Assembly (NCBI GenBank): GCA_031256015.1
Contig: JAIRRK010000023.1
Span: forward strand, 1 to 13,930
Source of the DNA: Dysgonamonadaceae bacterium
Lineage (GTDB): Bacteria > Bacteroidota > Bacteroidia > Bacteroidales > Azobacteroidaceae
DNA length: 13,930 bases
Reading direction: 5' to 3'
The notes under the pieces were generated by a model. It did no database searches and was not told the origin of the DNA. It was given only the letters and a program-made list of their open reading frames with translations. This document shows, in pieces, positions 1-6,882 of the stretch. A program made the position numbers and the translations under genes. How positions within the stretch are numbered: the stretch's first letter is position 1; every line of letters begins with the position of its first letter.

Positions 1-710
1 AAGCCGAAGAAATGCATCGGTTTCTTTCCGAATTTAGACAAAAACCACAAGGTGAACAAGTCTAAATAACCGTTCGTAAACCGACTTAATCCGAACTTGG
101 AATGTCCGTATTTACGTGCCTGATGCAGCACCTCTTTCTCGCCTATTTTCGTAAATCCCGCGTTTTTTGCCAAGAAAGGAATCCAACGATGCATATCGTT
201 ATAAATCTCGATGCTTTGCACCACTTTTTTATCGTATGCCTTTAATCCGCAATTAAAATCATGCAATCGGATTCCGGAAAAGGCCCGTGCCGTTGCATTA
301 AATAATTTCGTGGGAAGAGTTTTCGTCAACGGGTCGTATCTTTTCTTTTTCCATCCCGAAACCAAGTGGTATTTATCTTCTTTAATCATTCGGTAAAGTG
401 CGGGGATCTCATCGGGATTATCCTGCAAATCGGCATCCATTGTGATGACTACATCGCCGCGAACCACCCGGAATGCGGAATGTAAAGCCGGCGATTTTCC
501 GTAATTGCGTTGAAAGCGAATCCCTTTTACTTCAGGATGTTCTTTCCGTAATTCCGTAATAATTTCCCACGAATCATCCGTACTTCCGTCATCTACGAAA
601 ATAACTTCGTAGGAGAAGTTTTCTTTTTTCATTACTCGCTCAATCAGGGAAAACAATTCCCGAAGAGATTCAGACTCATTTAATAAAGGTATGACAACAG
701 ATATATCCAT
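1..710 (-). CDS. Family 2 glycosyltransferase, DPM1/DPG-synthase-like (3' end outside window)
   Basis: Translated from the ATG at 708-710 on the minus strand, the frame stays open to the window edge (236 codons), so the C-terminus is missing. It begins MDISVVIPLLNE, typical of a GT-A fold, followed by the nucleotide-binding motif VDDGSTDD (residues 39-46), NYGKSPAL (69-76) and the DAD metal-binding motif in MDADLQDNPDE (91-101). An HRWIPFLA segment and the later RKYGHSKFG loop are typical of polyprenyl-phosphate sugar transferases related to dolichol-phosphate mannose synthase. It probably moves a sugar from a nucleotide donor to a lipid phosphate at the membrane; the exact sugar cannot be read. 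Any C-terminal membrane helices would lie beyond the window. A TATCTTTG box at 726-719 lies only 8 bases before the ATG. Family assignment is firm; substrate is unknown. Confidence 0.93.
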   Translation of the reverse strand, partial: MDISVVIPLLNESESLRELFSLIERVMKKENFSYEVIFVDDGSTDDSWEIITELRKEHPEVKGIRFQRNYGKSPALHSAFRVVRGDVVITMDADLQDNPDEIPALYRMIKEDKYHLVSGWKKKRYDPLTKTLPTKLFNATARAFSGIRLHDFNCGLKAYDKKVVQSIEIYNDMHRWIPFLAKNAGFTKIGEKEVLHQARKYGHSKFGLSRFTNGYLDLFTLWFLSKFGKKPMHFFG

Positions 711-718
711 AATGAGTG

Positions 719-726
719 CAAAGATA
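719..726 (-). promoter_or_regulatory. Promoter -7 box of the glycosyltransferase gene
   Basis: On the minus strand this reads TATCTTTG, a full match to the Bacteroidetes -7 consensus TAnnTTTG. It ends 8 bases before the start codon, so the transcript would have a 5' leader of only a few bases or none. No clear TTTG -33 box is found at the expected 19-21 base spacing. Confidence 0.6.
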
Positions 727-797
727 AGGATATTAACCAATCAATGAAAATTTTCGGACTATTTCCGGCTACCCGCTCAAAGATATTTCTTTGTCGT

Positions 798-1064
798 TCA
801 TGCACGCCTGCGGTGCACGCTCGTGCACCACCGCGGTGCAGGGGCGTGCACCATCGCGGTGCAAGTACGTGCACTGCCGCGGTGCATGTACGTGTGCTTC
901 CTCGGCAATAAATCCTTTTTGAAATTCGGCTCTATCAGAACAATCGGTTTCTCTTCAAATTCGTCGAGAGTGAGTTTTTTAATTATATAATGCGACTGCA
1001 ATGCAGGTTTCGGATTACACATTTTATTTGAATTGTTCGCCGACAAAAACAGCGAATAAATCAT
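798..1064 (-). pseudogene. Possible small ORF or gene remnant running into the repeat array
   Basis: An 88-codon minus-strand frame opens at 1064. Residues 15 to about 56 (starting MCNPKPALQ and including KKLTLDEFEEKPIVLIEP) look like ordinary protein in composition and codon use. The last 30 or so codons are translated from the palindromic repeats and are Cys, His and Arg rich, which looks like chance coding. I recognise no family, and there is no good promoter box upstream. It may be a remnant cut by the repeats, a short real gene, or a chance frame. The rest of the 711-1104 intergenic region shows only the repeats and two promoter boxes. Confidence 0.2.
800..891. repeat. Four tandem 23-bp GC-rich palindromic repeats
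   Basis: Four units abut without spacers at 800-822, 823-845, 846-868 and 869-891. The core is RTGCACNNYYGCGGTGCA, followed by five variable bases ending in C. Each core is an inverted repeat (TGCACC or a near match, 5-base loop, GGTGCA). GGTGCA of one unit can also pair with TGCACC of the next, as across 834-851, so alternative hairpins or cruciforms are possible. A degenerate fifth unit may begin at 892 (GTGTGCTTCCTCGG). The array is far more GC-rich than its surroundings and lies between two divergently transcribed genes, so it is not their terminator. Function is unknown; a dispersed intergenic repeat family or a protein-binding site is possible. Confidence 0.85.
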
Positions 1065-1073
1065 TACATTCTT

Positions 1074-1081
1074 TATCTTTG
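1074..1081 (+). promoter_or_regulatory. Promoter -7 box of trmB-mrp
   Basis: TATCTTTG fits the Bacteroidetes TAnnTTTG consensus and ends 23 bases before the trmB start codon. A convincing TTTG -33 element at 19-21 bases upstream is not visible, so the call rests on the -7 box and its position. Confidence 0.55.
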
Positions 1082-1104
1082 CAAACTAATTAAAGCAAGG
1101 GAAA

Positions 1105-1863
1105 ATGGGGAAAAATAAATTGCAAAAGTTCGCAGACATGGATGGTTATCCTCATGTATTTCAATATCCTTTCTCCGTGTTGAAAGATAAAGGCTTTGAA
1201 ATGAAAGGTCATTGGAACGAGTTATTCTTTAAGAATCAACATCCGGTTGTTATCGAATTGGGCTGCGGAAAAGGAGAGTACACGGTCGGATTGGCGCGTT
1301 TGTTTCCTGAGAAAAACTTCATCGGAATCGATATAAAAGGTGCCAGAATGTGGACGGGTGCCAAACAAGCTTTGGACGAAAATCTTACGAATGTTGCTTT
1401 CCTTCGAACGAATATCGAATTGATTAATCATTTTTTCGACTCGAAAGAAGTCTCGGAAATATGGATTACATTCCCCGACCCTCAAATGAGCAAGGCAAAT
1501 AAACGAATGACAAGCAGTCGGTTTATGACGCTTTATCAAAATATCTTGAAAGAAAACGGATTGATTCATTTGAAAACCGACAGCAATTTCATGTTCGCTT
1601 ATACAAGCGAAATGATAAAAGTCAATCAACTGCCGGTTGTGATTCAAACAGATGATTTATACCATCGGAACGAGGTTGACTCTATTTTATCCATTCAAAC
1701 TTTTTACGAACAACAATGGATAGAAAGAGGTTTGAGTATCAAATACATTCAATTCATCTGCGAACCGAGAGAGCAATATATAGAACCCGACGCGGAAATT
1801 GAAACAGATTCTTATCGAAGTTTCAATCGAAGCAAACGTTCCGGTAAGAAAGAAAATAAATAA
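1105..1863 (+). CDS. trmB: tRNA (guanine-N7-)-methyltransferase TrmB
   Basis: A 252-residue SAM-dependent methyltransferase that makes m7G at position 46 of the tRNA variable loop. Visible motifs are the SAM-binding [10 protein letters not shown] (51-60), the acidic motif GIDIKGAR (74-81), ITFPDPQ (121-127), KTDS (157-160) and TFYEQQW (199-205), which corresponds to the TrmB TxYE motif. The usual Lys/Arg-rich stretch after FPDP is here [13 protein letters not shown], less basic than in E. coli. The C-terminal tail after residue 235 is basic and probably disordered. The start at 1105 is the first ATG after the promoter box and places the motifs at the expected distances. mrp follows 10 bases downstream, probably on the same transcript. 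Confidence 0.95.
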   Translation: MGKNKLQKFADMDGYPHVFQYPFSVLKDKGFEMKGHWNELFFKNQHPVVIELGCGKGEYTVGLARLFPEKNFIGIDIKGARMWTGAKQALDENLTNVAFLRTNIELINHFFDSKEVSEIWITFPDPQMSKANKRMTSSRFMTLYQNILKENGLIHLKTDSNFMFAYTSEMIKVNQLPVVIQTDDLYHRNEVDSILSIQTFYEQQWIERGLSIKYIQFICEPREQYIEPDAEIETDSYRSFNRSKRSGKKENK

Positions 1864-1873
1864 TTCGTCAAAC

Positions 1874-2986
1874 ATGAAACTGTATCCCGATTTAATATTG
1901 AACGCCCTAAAGAATGTACGCTATCCCGGTTCCGGCAAGAATATCGTCGAAATGAATATGATTGACAACGATATGCGTATAGAAGGAAACAAAGTGAGCT
2001 TTTCCATCCTTTTTGAAAAGCCGAACGACCCGTTTATCAAATCACTTATCAAAGCCGCCGAAACGGCTATATTGACTTACGTCGGTGAAGAGTTGAACAT
2101 AAAAGGAAACATCACCGCGAAAGCCAAGCAAGCTCCCCGCCCGGAACCGGAAAAATTATTGCCTCAAGTAAAAAACATCATTGCCGTTTCGTCCGGAAAA
2201 GGAGGCGTCGGCAAAAGTACCGTATCGGCTAATTTAGCCGTATCTTTGGCTCAATCGGGATACAAAACAGGACTGTTGGATGCAGATATTTACGGCCCGA
2301 GTATTCCTAAAATGTTCGGCGAAGAAGAGGCTCGTCCTTATATGGAAACGTTTAACGGCCGGGAATTAATTGTTCCGGTAGAGAAATACGGCATCAAGAT
2401 GTTGTCGATCGGTTTTTTTGTCGATAAAGAAAACGCGCTGGTCTGGAGAGGAACCATGGCGAGCAATGCGCTCAAACAGTTAATCGCCGATACGAATTGG
2501 GGCGAATTGGATTATCTTTTGTTGGACTTACCTCCCGGAACAAGCGATATTCATCTCACATTGGTTCAAACATTGGCCGTAACCGGAGTTATCGTGGTTA
2601 CGACTCCGCAGGAAGTGGCTTTGGCTGACGCGAAAAAAGGAGTAAACATGTTTTCGGGTGAAAAAATAAACGTTCCCGTATTGGGAATAATCGAGAATAT
2701 GGCTTATTTCACTCCGGCGGAATTACCCGACAACAAATACTATATTTTCGGGAAAGACGGAGGGAAAAAGTTGGCAAAAGAATTAAACGTGAATCTGCTT
2801 GCCGAAATTCCCCTTGTGCAAAGTATTTGCGAAGGAGGAGATTCCGGAAATCCCATTGCTCTCGACGAATCGAGTATAACGGGAATGGCATTTAAGCAAT
2901 TAGCTCAAAATGTTGTGGCCGGCATCGATTACAGAAACCGTAATTTCGATCCGACTAAACGTGTAGAAATAAAAAAAACGCGCTGA
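1874..2986 (+). CDS. mrp: Mrp/ApbC-type Fe-S cluster carrier ATPase
   Basis: 370 residues from the ATG at 1874; a longer in-frame start at 1799 lies inside trmB and is not supported. Residues 1 to about 90 are the MIP18/DUF59-like domain; residues 100-350 form a P-loop NTPase of the Mrp/NBP35 group. The deviant Walker A is GKGGVGKST (108-116) with signature Lys109, switch I is DADIYGPSIP (136-145) and switch II is DLPPGTSD (218-225). The protein should bind and transfer Fe-S clusters in the cytoplasm in an ATP-dependent way. The CxxC that bridges a cluster between two subunits in many Mrp proteins is absent: after GIIENMAYF comes TPAELPDNKYYIFG (280-293). From memory this looks usual for Bacteroidetes Mrp. 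The LeuCD dehydratase nearby needs a 4Fe-4S cluster, but a functional link is only inference. Confidence 0.93.
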   Translation: MKLYPDLILNALKNVRYPGSGKNIVEMNMIDNDMRIEGNKVSFSILFEKPNDPFIKSLIKAAETAILTYVGEELNIKGNITAKAKQAPRPEPEKLLPQVKNIIAVSSGKGGVGKSTVSANLAVSLAQSGYKTGLLDADIYGPSIPKMFGEEEARPYMETFNGRELIVPVEKYGIKMLSIGFFVDKENALVWRGTMASNALKQLIADTNWGELDYLLLDLPPGTSDIHLTLVQTLAVTGVIVVTTPQEVALADAKKGVNMFSGEKINVPVLGIIENMAYFTPAELPDNKYYIFGKDGGKKLAKELNVNLLAEIPLVQSICEGGDSGNPIALDESSITGMAFKQLAQNVVAGIDYRNRNFDPTKRVEIKKTR

Positions 2987-2991
2987 TACGC

Positions 2992-3037
2992 CTATCCCTC
3001 CGGAGAAAAGCGAAGGCCTCCTGATAGTTCCTTTTTT
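2992..3037 (+). terminator. Weak terminator candidate after mrp
   Basis: CTATC (2992-2996) can pair with GATAG (3023-3027), and GGAG (3002-3005) with CTCC (3018-3021) inside it, followed after four bases by six Ts (3032-3037). The stem is interrupted, so this is tentative. It is well placed to end the trmB-mrp transcript before the leu promoter. Confidence 0.3.
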
Positions 3038-3079
3038 GTTATCTACTTAAGTTTTAGATTAAAAAAGATGTTTCAATTA

Positions 3080-3110
3080 TTTGCTTGTATGAAAAAACTC
3101 GTTATCTTTG
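3080..3110 (+). promoter_or_regulatory. Promoter of the leu operon
   Basis: TTTG at 3080-3083 and TATCTTTG at 3103-3110 are separated by 19 bases, a full match to the Bacteroidetes primary sigma factor consensus TTTG-N19-21-TAnnTTTG. Transcription should begin a few bases after 3110, about 10 bases before the leader ORF. This is the best promoter in the window. Confidence 0.85.
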
Positions 3111-3126
3111 CACCGTTAAATAAAAA

Positions 3127-3222
3127 ATGATTTCAATGCAAAGCAGTATAGCATATATTATTCTCCTCGGTTTAGGTATTCTCTTGTCGCAAGACAAAAG
3201 GAAGCGGGCGTGGTATATGTAA
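3127..3222 (+). CDS. Ile/Leu-rich attenuation leader peptide (31 codons)
   Basis: The first ORF after the leu promoter codes for 31 residues. Residues 8-20 (IAYIILLGLGILL) hold four Ile and five Leu and no Val; a charged tail (SQDKRKRAWYM) follows. Three of the five Leu codons are CTC, a codon I find in none of the 34 Leu codons of leuA. Codons Ile18-Leu19-Leu20 (3178-3186) form the 5' arm of a hairpin, and the codons around Lys26-Arg27 contain the antiterminator segment. The position before a terminator and leuA fits a regulatory leader. A second ATG at 3136 is an alternative start that keeps the Ile/Leu run. It could also be read as a small membrane protein, since the run is hydrophobic, but the RNA structures favour a leader. 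Confidence 0.82.
   Translation: MISMQSSIAYIILLGLGILLSQDKRKRAWYM
3179..3208 (+). promoter_or_regulatory. Attenuator: pause hairpin and antiterminator segment
   Basis: Bases 3179-3188 pair with 3193-3202 around a GCAA tetraloop (five pairs, one C-A mismatch, then four pairs including one G-U). Its 3' arm overlaps GGAAGCGGG (3200-3208), which can instead pair with CTCGCTTCC (3253-3261) in the terminator: nine pairs with one G-U. Hairpin versus antiterminator, and antiterminator versus terminator, are therefore mutually exclusive, as in the 1:2, 2:3 and 3:4 segments of enteric attenuators. Confidence 0.75.
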
Positions 3223-3246
3223 AACAATAACAAAAAATATGATTGG

Positions 3247-3281
3247 GCCTTTCTCGCTTCCGAAGAGAAAGGCTTTTTTTT
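3247..3281 (+). terminator. Intrinsic terminator of the leu attenuator
   Basis: GCCTTTCTC (3247-3255) pairs perfectly with GAGAAAGGC (3265-3273) over a 9-base loop, followed by eight Ts (3274-3281). The T-tract directly touches the leuA ATG at 3282, so this terminator must be bypassed to express the operon. Its 5' arm and loop contain the target of the upstream antiterminator segment. Confidence 0.9.
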
Positions 3282-4802
3282 ATGAACAATTTTAATATGA
3301 ACAATATGTCAGACAGATTATTTATTTTCGACACTACGTTGAGAGACGGAGAACAGGTTCCGGGCTGTCAGTTGAATACCATTGAAAAGATACAGGTAGC
3401 TCAAGCTTTGGAAAACTTAGGCGTAGATGTTATTGAGGCCGGATTCCCGGTCTCAAGTCCGGGCGATTTTAATTCAGTGGTGGAAATTTCTAAAGCGGTG
3501 ATTTGGCCGACTATTTGTGCCTTAACGAGAGCCGTAAAGAAAGATATTGACGCCGCCGGCGAAGCATTGAAATATGCAAAAAGAAAAAGAATTCACACGG
3601 GAATAGGAACATCACCTTATCATATTCAATATAAATTCAATTCAACGCAGGATGAAATATTGGAACGTGCAGTCGCTTGTGTGAAATATGCAAAAAAATA
3701 CGTCGAAGATGTGGAGTTTTATTGCGAAGACGCCGGTCGAACCGACAATATTTATTTGGCTAAAGTAGTTGAGGCTGTTATCAAAGCGGGAGCGACCGTC
3801 GTTAATATACCGGATACAACCGGTTATTGCCTGCCGACCGAATACGGTGAAAAAATAAAATTTCTGATGGAAAATGTAAAAGGAGTTCATCATGCGGTTA
3901 TCTCTACTCATTGCCACAATGATTTGGGAATGGCAACCGCCAATACAATGATGGGAATATTAAACGGTGCCCGCCAAGTTGAAGTAACAATCAATGGAAT
4001 AGGAGAGAGGGCCGGTAATACTTCCTTGGAGGAAGTTGCGATGATTTTGAAAAGTCACAAAAATCTGAATATCGATACGAATATCAATACAAAACATATT
4101 TATCCGATTAGTCGAATGGTTTCCGGTTTGATGAATATGCCCATACAACCGAATAAAGCCATTGTCGGAAGAAATGCTTTTGCTCACTCTTCCGGGATTC
4201 ATCAGGACGGCGTATTGAAAAATCGGGAAAGCTACGAAATTATTGATCCGAAGGATGTGGGAATCGACGATAATACCATCGCTTTGACAGCCAGAAGTGG
4301 TCGTGCCGCACTAAAACACAGATTAAATGTTTTAGGTGTCGATTTAAATCAAGAACAATTGGATAAAGTGTATGAAAATTTTCTTAAATTAGCAGACAAA
4401 AAAAAGGATATAAACGACGACGATGTCTTGATGTTAGCCGGAAAAGACCGCTTGGATTCTCAAAGAATCAAATTGGAATATCTGCAAGTTACATCGGGAG
4501 TGGGTTTGCAACCGGTAGCTTCGGTATGTCTGAATATTGCCGGTGAAAAATTTGAAGCCGCCGCCACCGGAAACGGTCCTGTCAACGCGGCCATTAAAGC
4601 CGTAAAACAGATTATTCATCGTCAGATGATTATTCAGGAGTTTCTGATTCAGGCAATCAATAAAGGAAGCGATGATATCGGTAAAGTTCACATGCAAGTA
4701 GAACATAACGGTATCAATTACTACGGTTTTTCCGCTAATACCGACATCGTAGCAGCTTCAGTGGAAGCTTTTATAGATGCAATTAATAAATTTGTAAAAT
4801 AA
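3282..4802 (+). CDS. leuA: 2-isopropylmalate synthase LeuA
   Basis: Condenses 2-oxoisovalerate with acetyl-CoA, the committed step to leucine. From the ATG at 3282 it has 506 residues, a normal length. The TIM-barrel catalytic domain shows [10 protein letters not shown] (16-25), [10 protein letters not shown] (54-63), CEDAGRT (148-154), the metal-binding HCHND (210-214) and NGIGERAGN (238-246). [13 protein letters not shown] (302-314) lies in the linker region. The C-terminal 110 or so residues are the LeuA regulatory domain that binds leucine in relatives, with NGPVNAA (431-437). In-frame ATGs at 3297 and 3306 are possible starts; the last would give [11 protein letters not shown], a very typical N-terminus. 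A TTG at 3243 lies inside the terminator and is rejected. It is the first gene of the operon after the attenuator, with leuC 44 bases downstream. Confidence 0.96.
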   Translation: MNNFNMNNMSDRLFIFDTTLRDGEQVPGCQLNTIEKIQVAQALENLGVDVIEAGFPVSSPGDFNSVVEISKAVIWPTICALTRAVKKDIDAAGEALKYAKRKRIHTGIGTSPYHIQYKFNSTQDEILERAVACVKYAKKYVEDVEFYCEDAGRTDNIYLAKVVEAVIKAGATVVNIPDTTGYCLPTEYGEKIKFLMENVKGVHHAVISTHCHNDLGMATANTMMGILNGARQVEVTINGIGERAGNTSLEEVAMILKSHKNLNIDTNINTKHIYPISRMVSGLMNMPIQPNKAIVGRNAFAHSSGIHQDGVLKNRESYEIIDPKDVGIDDNTIALTARSGRAALKHRLNVLGVDLNQEQLDKVYENFLKLADKKKDINDDDVLMLAGKDRLDSQRIKLEYLQVTSGVGLQPVASVCLNIAGEKFEAAATGNGPVNAAIKAVKQIIHRQMIIQEFLIQAINKGSDDIGKVHMQVEHNGINYYGFSANTDIVAASVEAFIDAINKFVK

Positions 4803-4846
4803 ATCGTTGACATATCAATAATCGACATATCAAACACATCGAAATT

Positions 4847-6238
4847 ATGAAAACATTATTTGATAAAATATGGGATAGCCATGTTGTTTCTACAGTAGAA
4901 GATGGGCCTACCCAACTATACATCGATCGGATGTATTGCCATGAAGTGACAAGTCCTCAGGCATTTAACGGATTACGAAAAAGAGAATTGAAAGTTTTTC
5001 GTCCGGAAAAAATAACTTGTGTGGCGGATCATAATATTCCTACAATCAATCAGGAGCAGCCGATACAAGACCCTGTATCAAAAAATCAGGTAGATGCTTT
5101 GGGTAAAAATGCGGAAGAATTTGGATTGACTTATTATCCGATTGGGCATGAAAAAAGTGGAATCGTTCATGTGATAGGTCCGGAAACAGGACTTTCTCTG
5201 CCGGGAATGACGATGGTGTGCGGTGATTCGCACACGTCTACACACGGAGCAATGGGTGCCGTAGCATTTGGAATCGGAACCAGTGAAGTGGAAATGGTTC
5301 TGGCTACACAATGTGTTTTTCAGTCGAAACCGAAAACCATGCGTATTTCAGTGAAAGGAAAACTTAAACCTTTCGTAACGGCAAAAGACATGGCTTTGTA
5401 TATTATTTCAAAGATGACTACCGGAGGAGCAACCGGGTATTTTGTCGAGTATGCCGGAGAAGCCGTGAAGAGTTTATCTATGGAAGGCCGTCTGACTCTT
5501 TGCAATCTGTCTATCGAAATGGGAGCAAGAGGAGGAATGATAGCTCCGGATGAAGTGACTTTCGAATACGTGAAAGGAAAAGAATTTGCTCCAAAAGCGG
5601 AAGCTTGGGAAAAAGCTTTGGCTTATTGGAAAACTTTGAAAACGGACGAGGGAGCCTCGTTCGATAAAGAAATTACGCTGAATGCAGAAGATATTGAACC
5701 CATGTTGACTTATGGTACCAATCCGGGGATGGGAATGAGTATTAACGATAGAATTCCGACTCCGGATACGATTGAAGAATCGGGTAGAAAATCTTTCCTA
5801 AAATCCTTGAACTACATGGGATTCCTGCCGGGAGAAAAATTAATGGGCAAACCGGTCGATTATGTTTTTTTAGGCAGTTGCACCAATGGACGTATTGAGG
5901 ATTTCAGGGCATTTGCTCAAATAGTGAAAGGGAAAAGAAAGGCCGATCATGTTGTTGCCTGGTTGGTGCCCGGCTCCCGGATGGTTGTTCAACAAATCAA
6001 AGAAGAAGGTATTGATAAAATTTTGGAAGACGCCGGATTTGAATTGCGTCAACCGGGATGCTCCGCTTGTCTGGCAATGAACGATGATAAAGTGCCTGCC
6101 GGAAAGTATGCCGTTTCAACCTCAAACCGGAATTTTGAAGGAAGACAAGGACCCGGTGCGAGAACTATTTTGGCCGGACCGTTGCTTGCTGCAACAGCTG
6201 CAATTACAGGACGGATTACAGATCCGAGAGAACTATAA
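4847..6238 (+). CDS. leuC: 3-isopropylmalate dehydratase large subunit LeuC
   Basis: 463 residues, the usual length for the aconitase-family large subunit that isomerises 2- to 3-isopropylmalate with LeuD. The three cluster ligands are present: Cys345 in GSCTNGR (343-349) and Cys405 and Cys408 in [10 protein letters not shown] (403-412). [16 protein letters not shown] (123-138) and [13 protein letters not shown] (224-236) are further family motifs, and [13 protein letters not shown] (427-439) is the conserved C-terminal segment. The enzyme needs a 4Fe-4S cluster and acts in the cytoplasm. With CimA in the same operon it should also handle citramalate on the way to 2-oxobutyrate. The gap to leuA contains a short direct repeat (ACATATCAA twice); leuD follows after 49 bases. 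Confidence 0.97.
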   Translation: MKTLFDKIWDSHVVSTVEDGPTQLYIDRMYCHEVTSPQAFNGLRKRELKVFRPEKITCVADHNIPTINQEQPIQDPVSKNQVDALGKNAEEFGLTYYPIGHEKSGIVHVIGPETGLSLPGMTMVCGDSHTSTHGAMGAVAFGIGTSEVEMVLATQCVFQSKPKTMRISVKGKLKPFVTAKDMALYIISKMTTGGATGYFVEYAGEAVKSLSMEGRLTLCNLSIEMGARGGMIAPDEVTFEYVKGKEFAPKAEAWEKALAYWKTLKTDEGASFDKEITLNAEDIEPMLTYGTNPGMGMSINDRIPTPDTIEESGRKSFLKSLNYMGFLPGEKLMGKPVDYVFLGSCTNGRIEDFRAFAQIVKGKRKADHVVAWLVPGSRMVVQQIKEEGIDKILEDAGFELRQPGCSACLAMNDDKVPAGKYAVSTSNRNFEGRQGPGARTILAGPLLAATAAITGRITDPREL

Positions 6239-6287
6239 CAATGATGCAAAACGAAAAAAAAACAGCACATTAACACATTAAAAATTT

Positions 6288-6881
6288 ATGGAAAAATTTG
6301 TCACATTAACAAGTACCATTGTTCCGTTACCGATGGAAAATGTCGATACGGATCAAATTATACCTGCCCGATTCTTAAAAGCTACATCCAAAGACGGTTT
6401 TGGAGACAATTTATTTAGGGATTGGCGGTACGATAAAAATGATCAACCGATACAGTCTTTTGTATTGAATAATCCAAAATATAAAGGAGAAATTTTGGTG
6501 GCCGGAAAAAATTTCGGTAGCGGATCCAGTCGGGAACATGCTGCGTGGGCGATTGCCGGCTACGGATTTAAAGTCGTCGTATCCAGTTTTTTTGCCGATA
6601 TATTCAAAAATAATGCAATGAATAATTTTTTGTTGCCGGTAGTCGTTTCCGAACGTTTTTTGAAAGAAATTTTTGAAAGCGTGGATAATGATTCGAACAT
6701 GACACTGACAGTAAATTTGGAAAATCAAACATTGACCAATAACGCTACCGGACATTCTGAAACATTTTCGATTAATTCGTATAAAAAAGAATGTTTTTTG
6801 AAAGGATTCGATGACATTGATTACTTATTAAATAATAAAGATAAAATTGAACAATACGAAAAAAAACGATACATCGGATAA
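6288..6881 (+). CDS. leuD: 3-isopropylmalate dehydratase small subunit LeuD
   Basis: 197 residues, full length for LeuD, the swivel-domain partner of LeuC. Seen are NVDTDQIIPARFLK (18-31) and GKNFGSGSSREHAAWA (73-88), the substrate-binding Ser/Arg loop of the aconitase small subunit. The stop codon ends one base before the next gene's ATG, so the two are probably translationally coupled. The 49 bases before it are A-rich, with CACATTAA twice in a row and no Shine-Dalgarno sequence. Confidence 0.96.
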   Translation: MEKFVTLTSTIVPLPMENVDTDQIIPARFLKATSKDGFGDNLFRDWRYDKNDQPIQSFVLNNPKYKGEILVAGKNFGSGSSREHAAWAIAGYGFKVVVSSFFADIFKNNAMNNFLLPVVVSERFLKEIFESVDNDSNMTLTVNLENQTLTNNATGHSETFSINSYKKECFLKGFDDIDYLLNNKDKIEQYEKKRYIG

Positions 6882-6882
6882 T

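Noticed and set aside
800..891. Repeat array as a CRISPR
   Set aside because: Units abut with only about five variable bases between cores; there are no 25-45 base unique spacers and no cas genes.
1222..1647. 141-codon minus-strand frame within trmB
   Set aside because: It is a shadow of a clearly coding plus-strand gene with catalytic motifs.
1799..1873. Upstream 25-codon extension of mrp
   Set aside because: It lies inside trmB in another frame; MKLYPDLILNALKNV from 1874 is the natural start of the DUF59 domain.
3243..3281. TTG-initiated extension of leuA
   Set aside because: It would be translated from the terminator hairpin and T-tract; conserved LeuA sequence begins well after 3282.
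3111..3281. T-box or metabolite riboswitch before leuA
   Set aside because: The leader is short, no T-box consensus sequence is seen, and the coding run plus three alternative pairings explain the region.
6084..6281. 65-codon plus-strand frame at the leuC end
   Set aside because: It overlaps the conserved C-terminus of LeuC in another frame and resembles no family.
6847..6882. TTG-initiated extension of cimA
   Set aside because: It overlaps the end of leuD; the ATG at 6883 gives the expected N-terminus next to [11 protein letters not shown].
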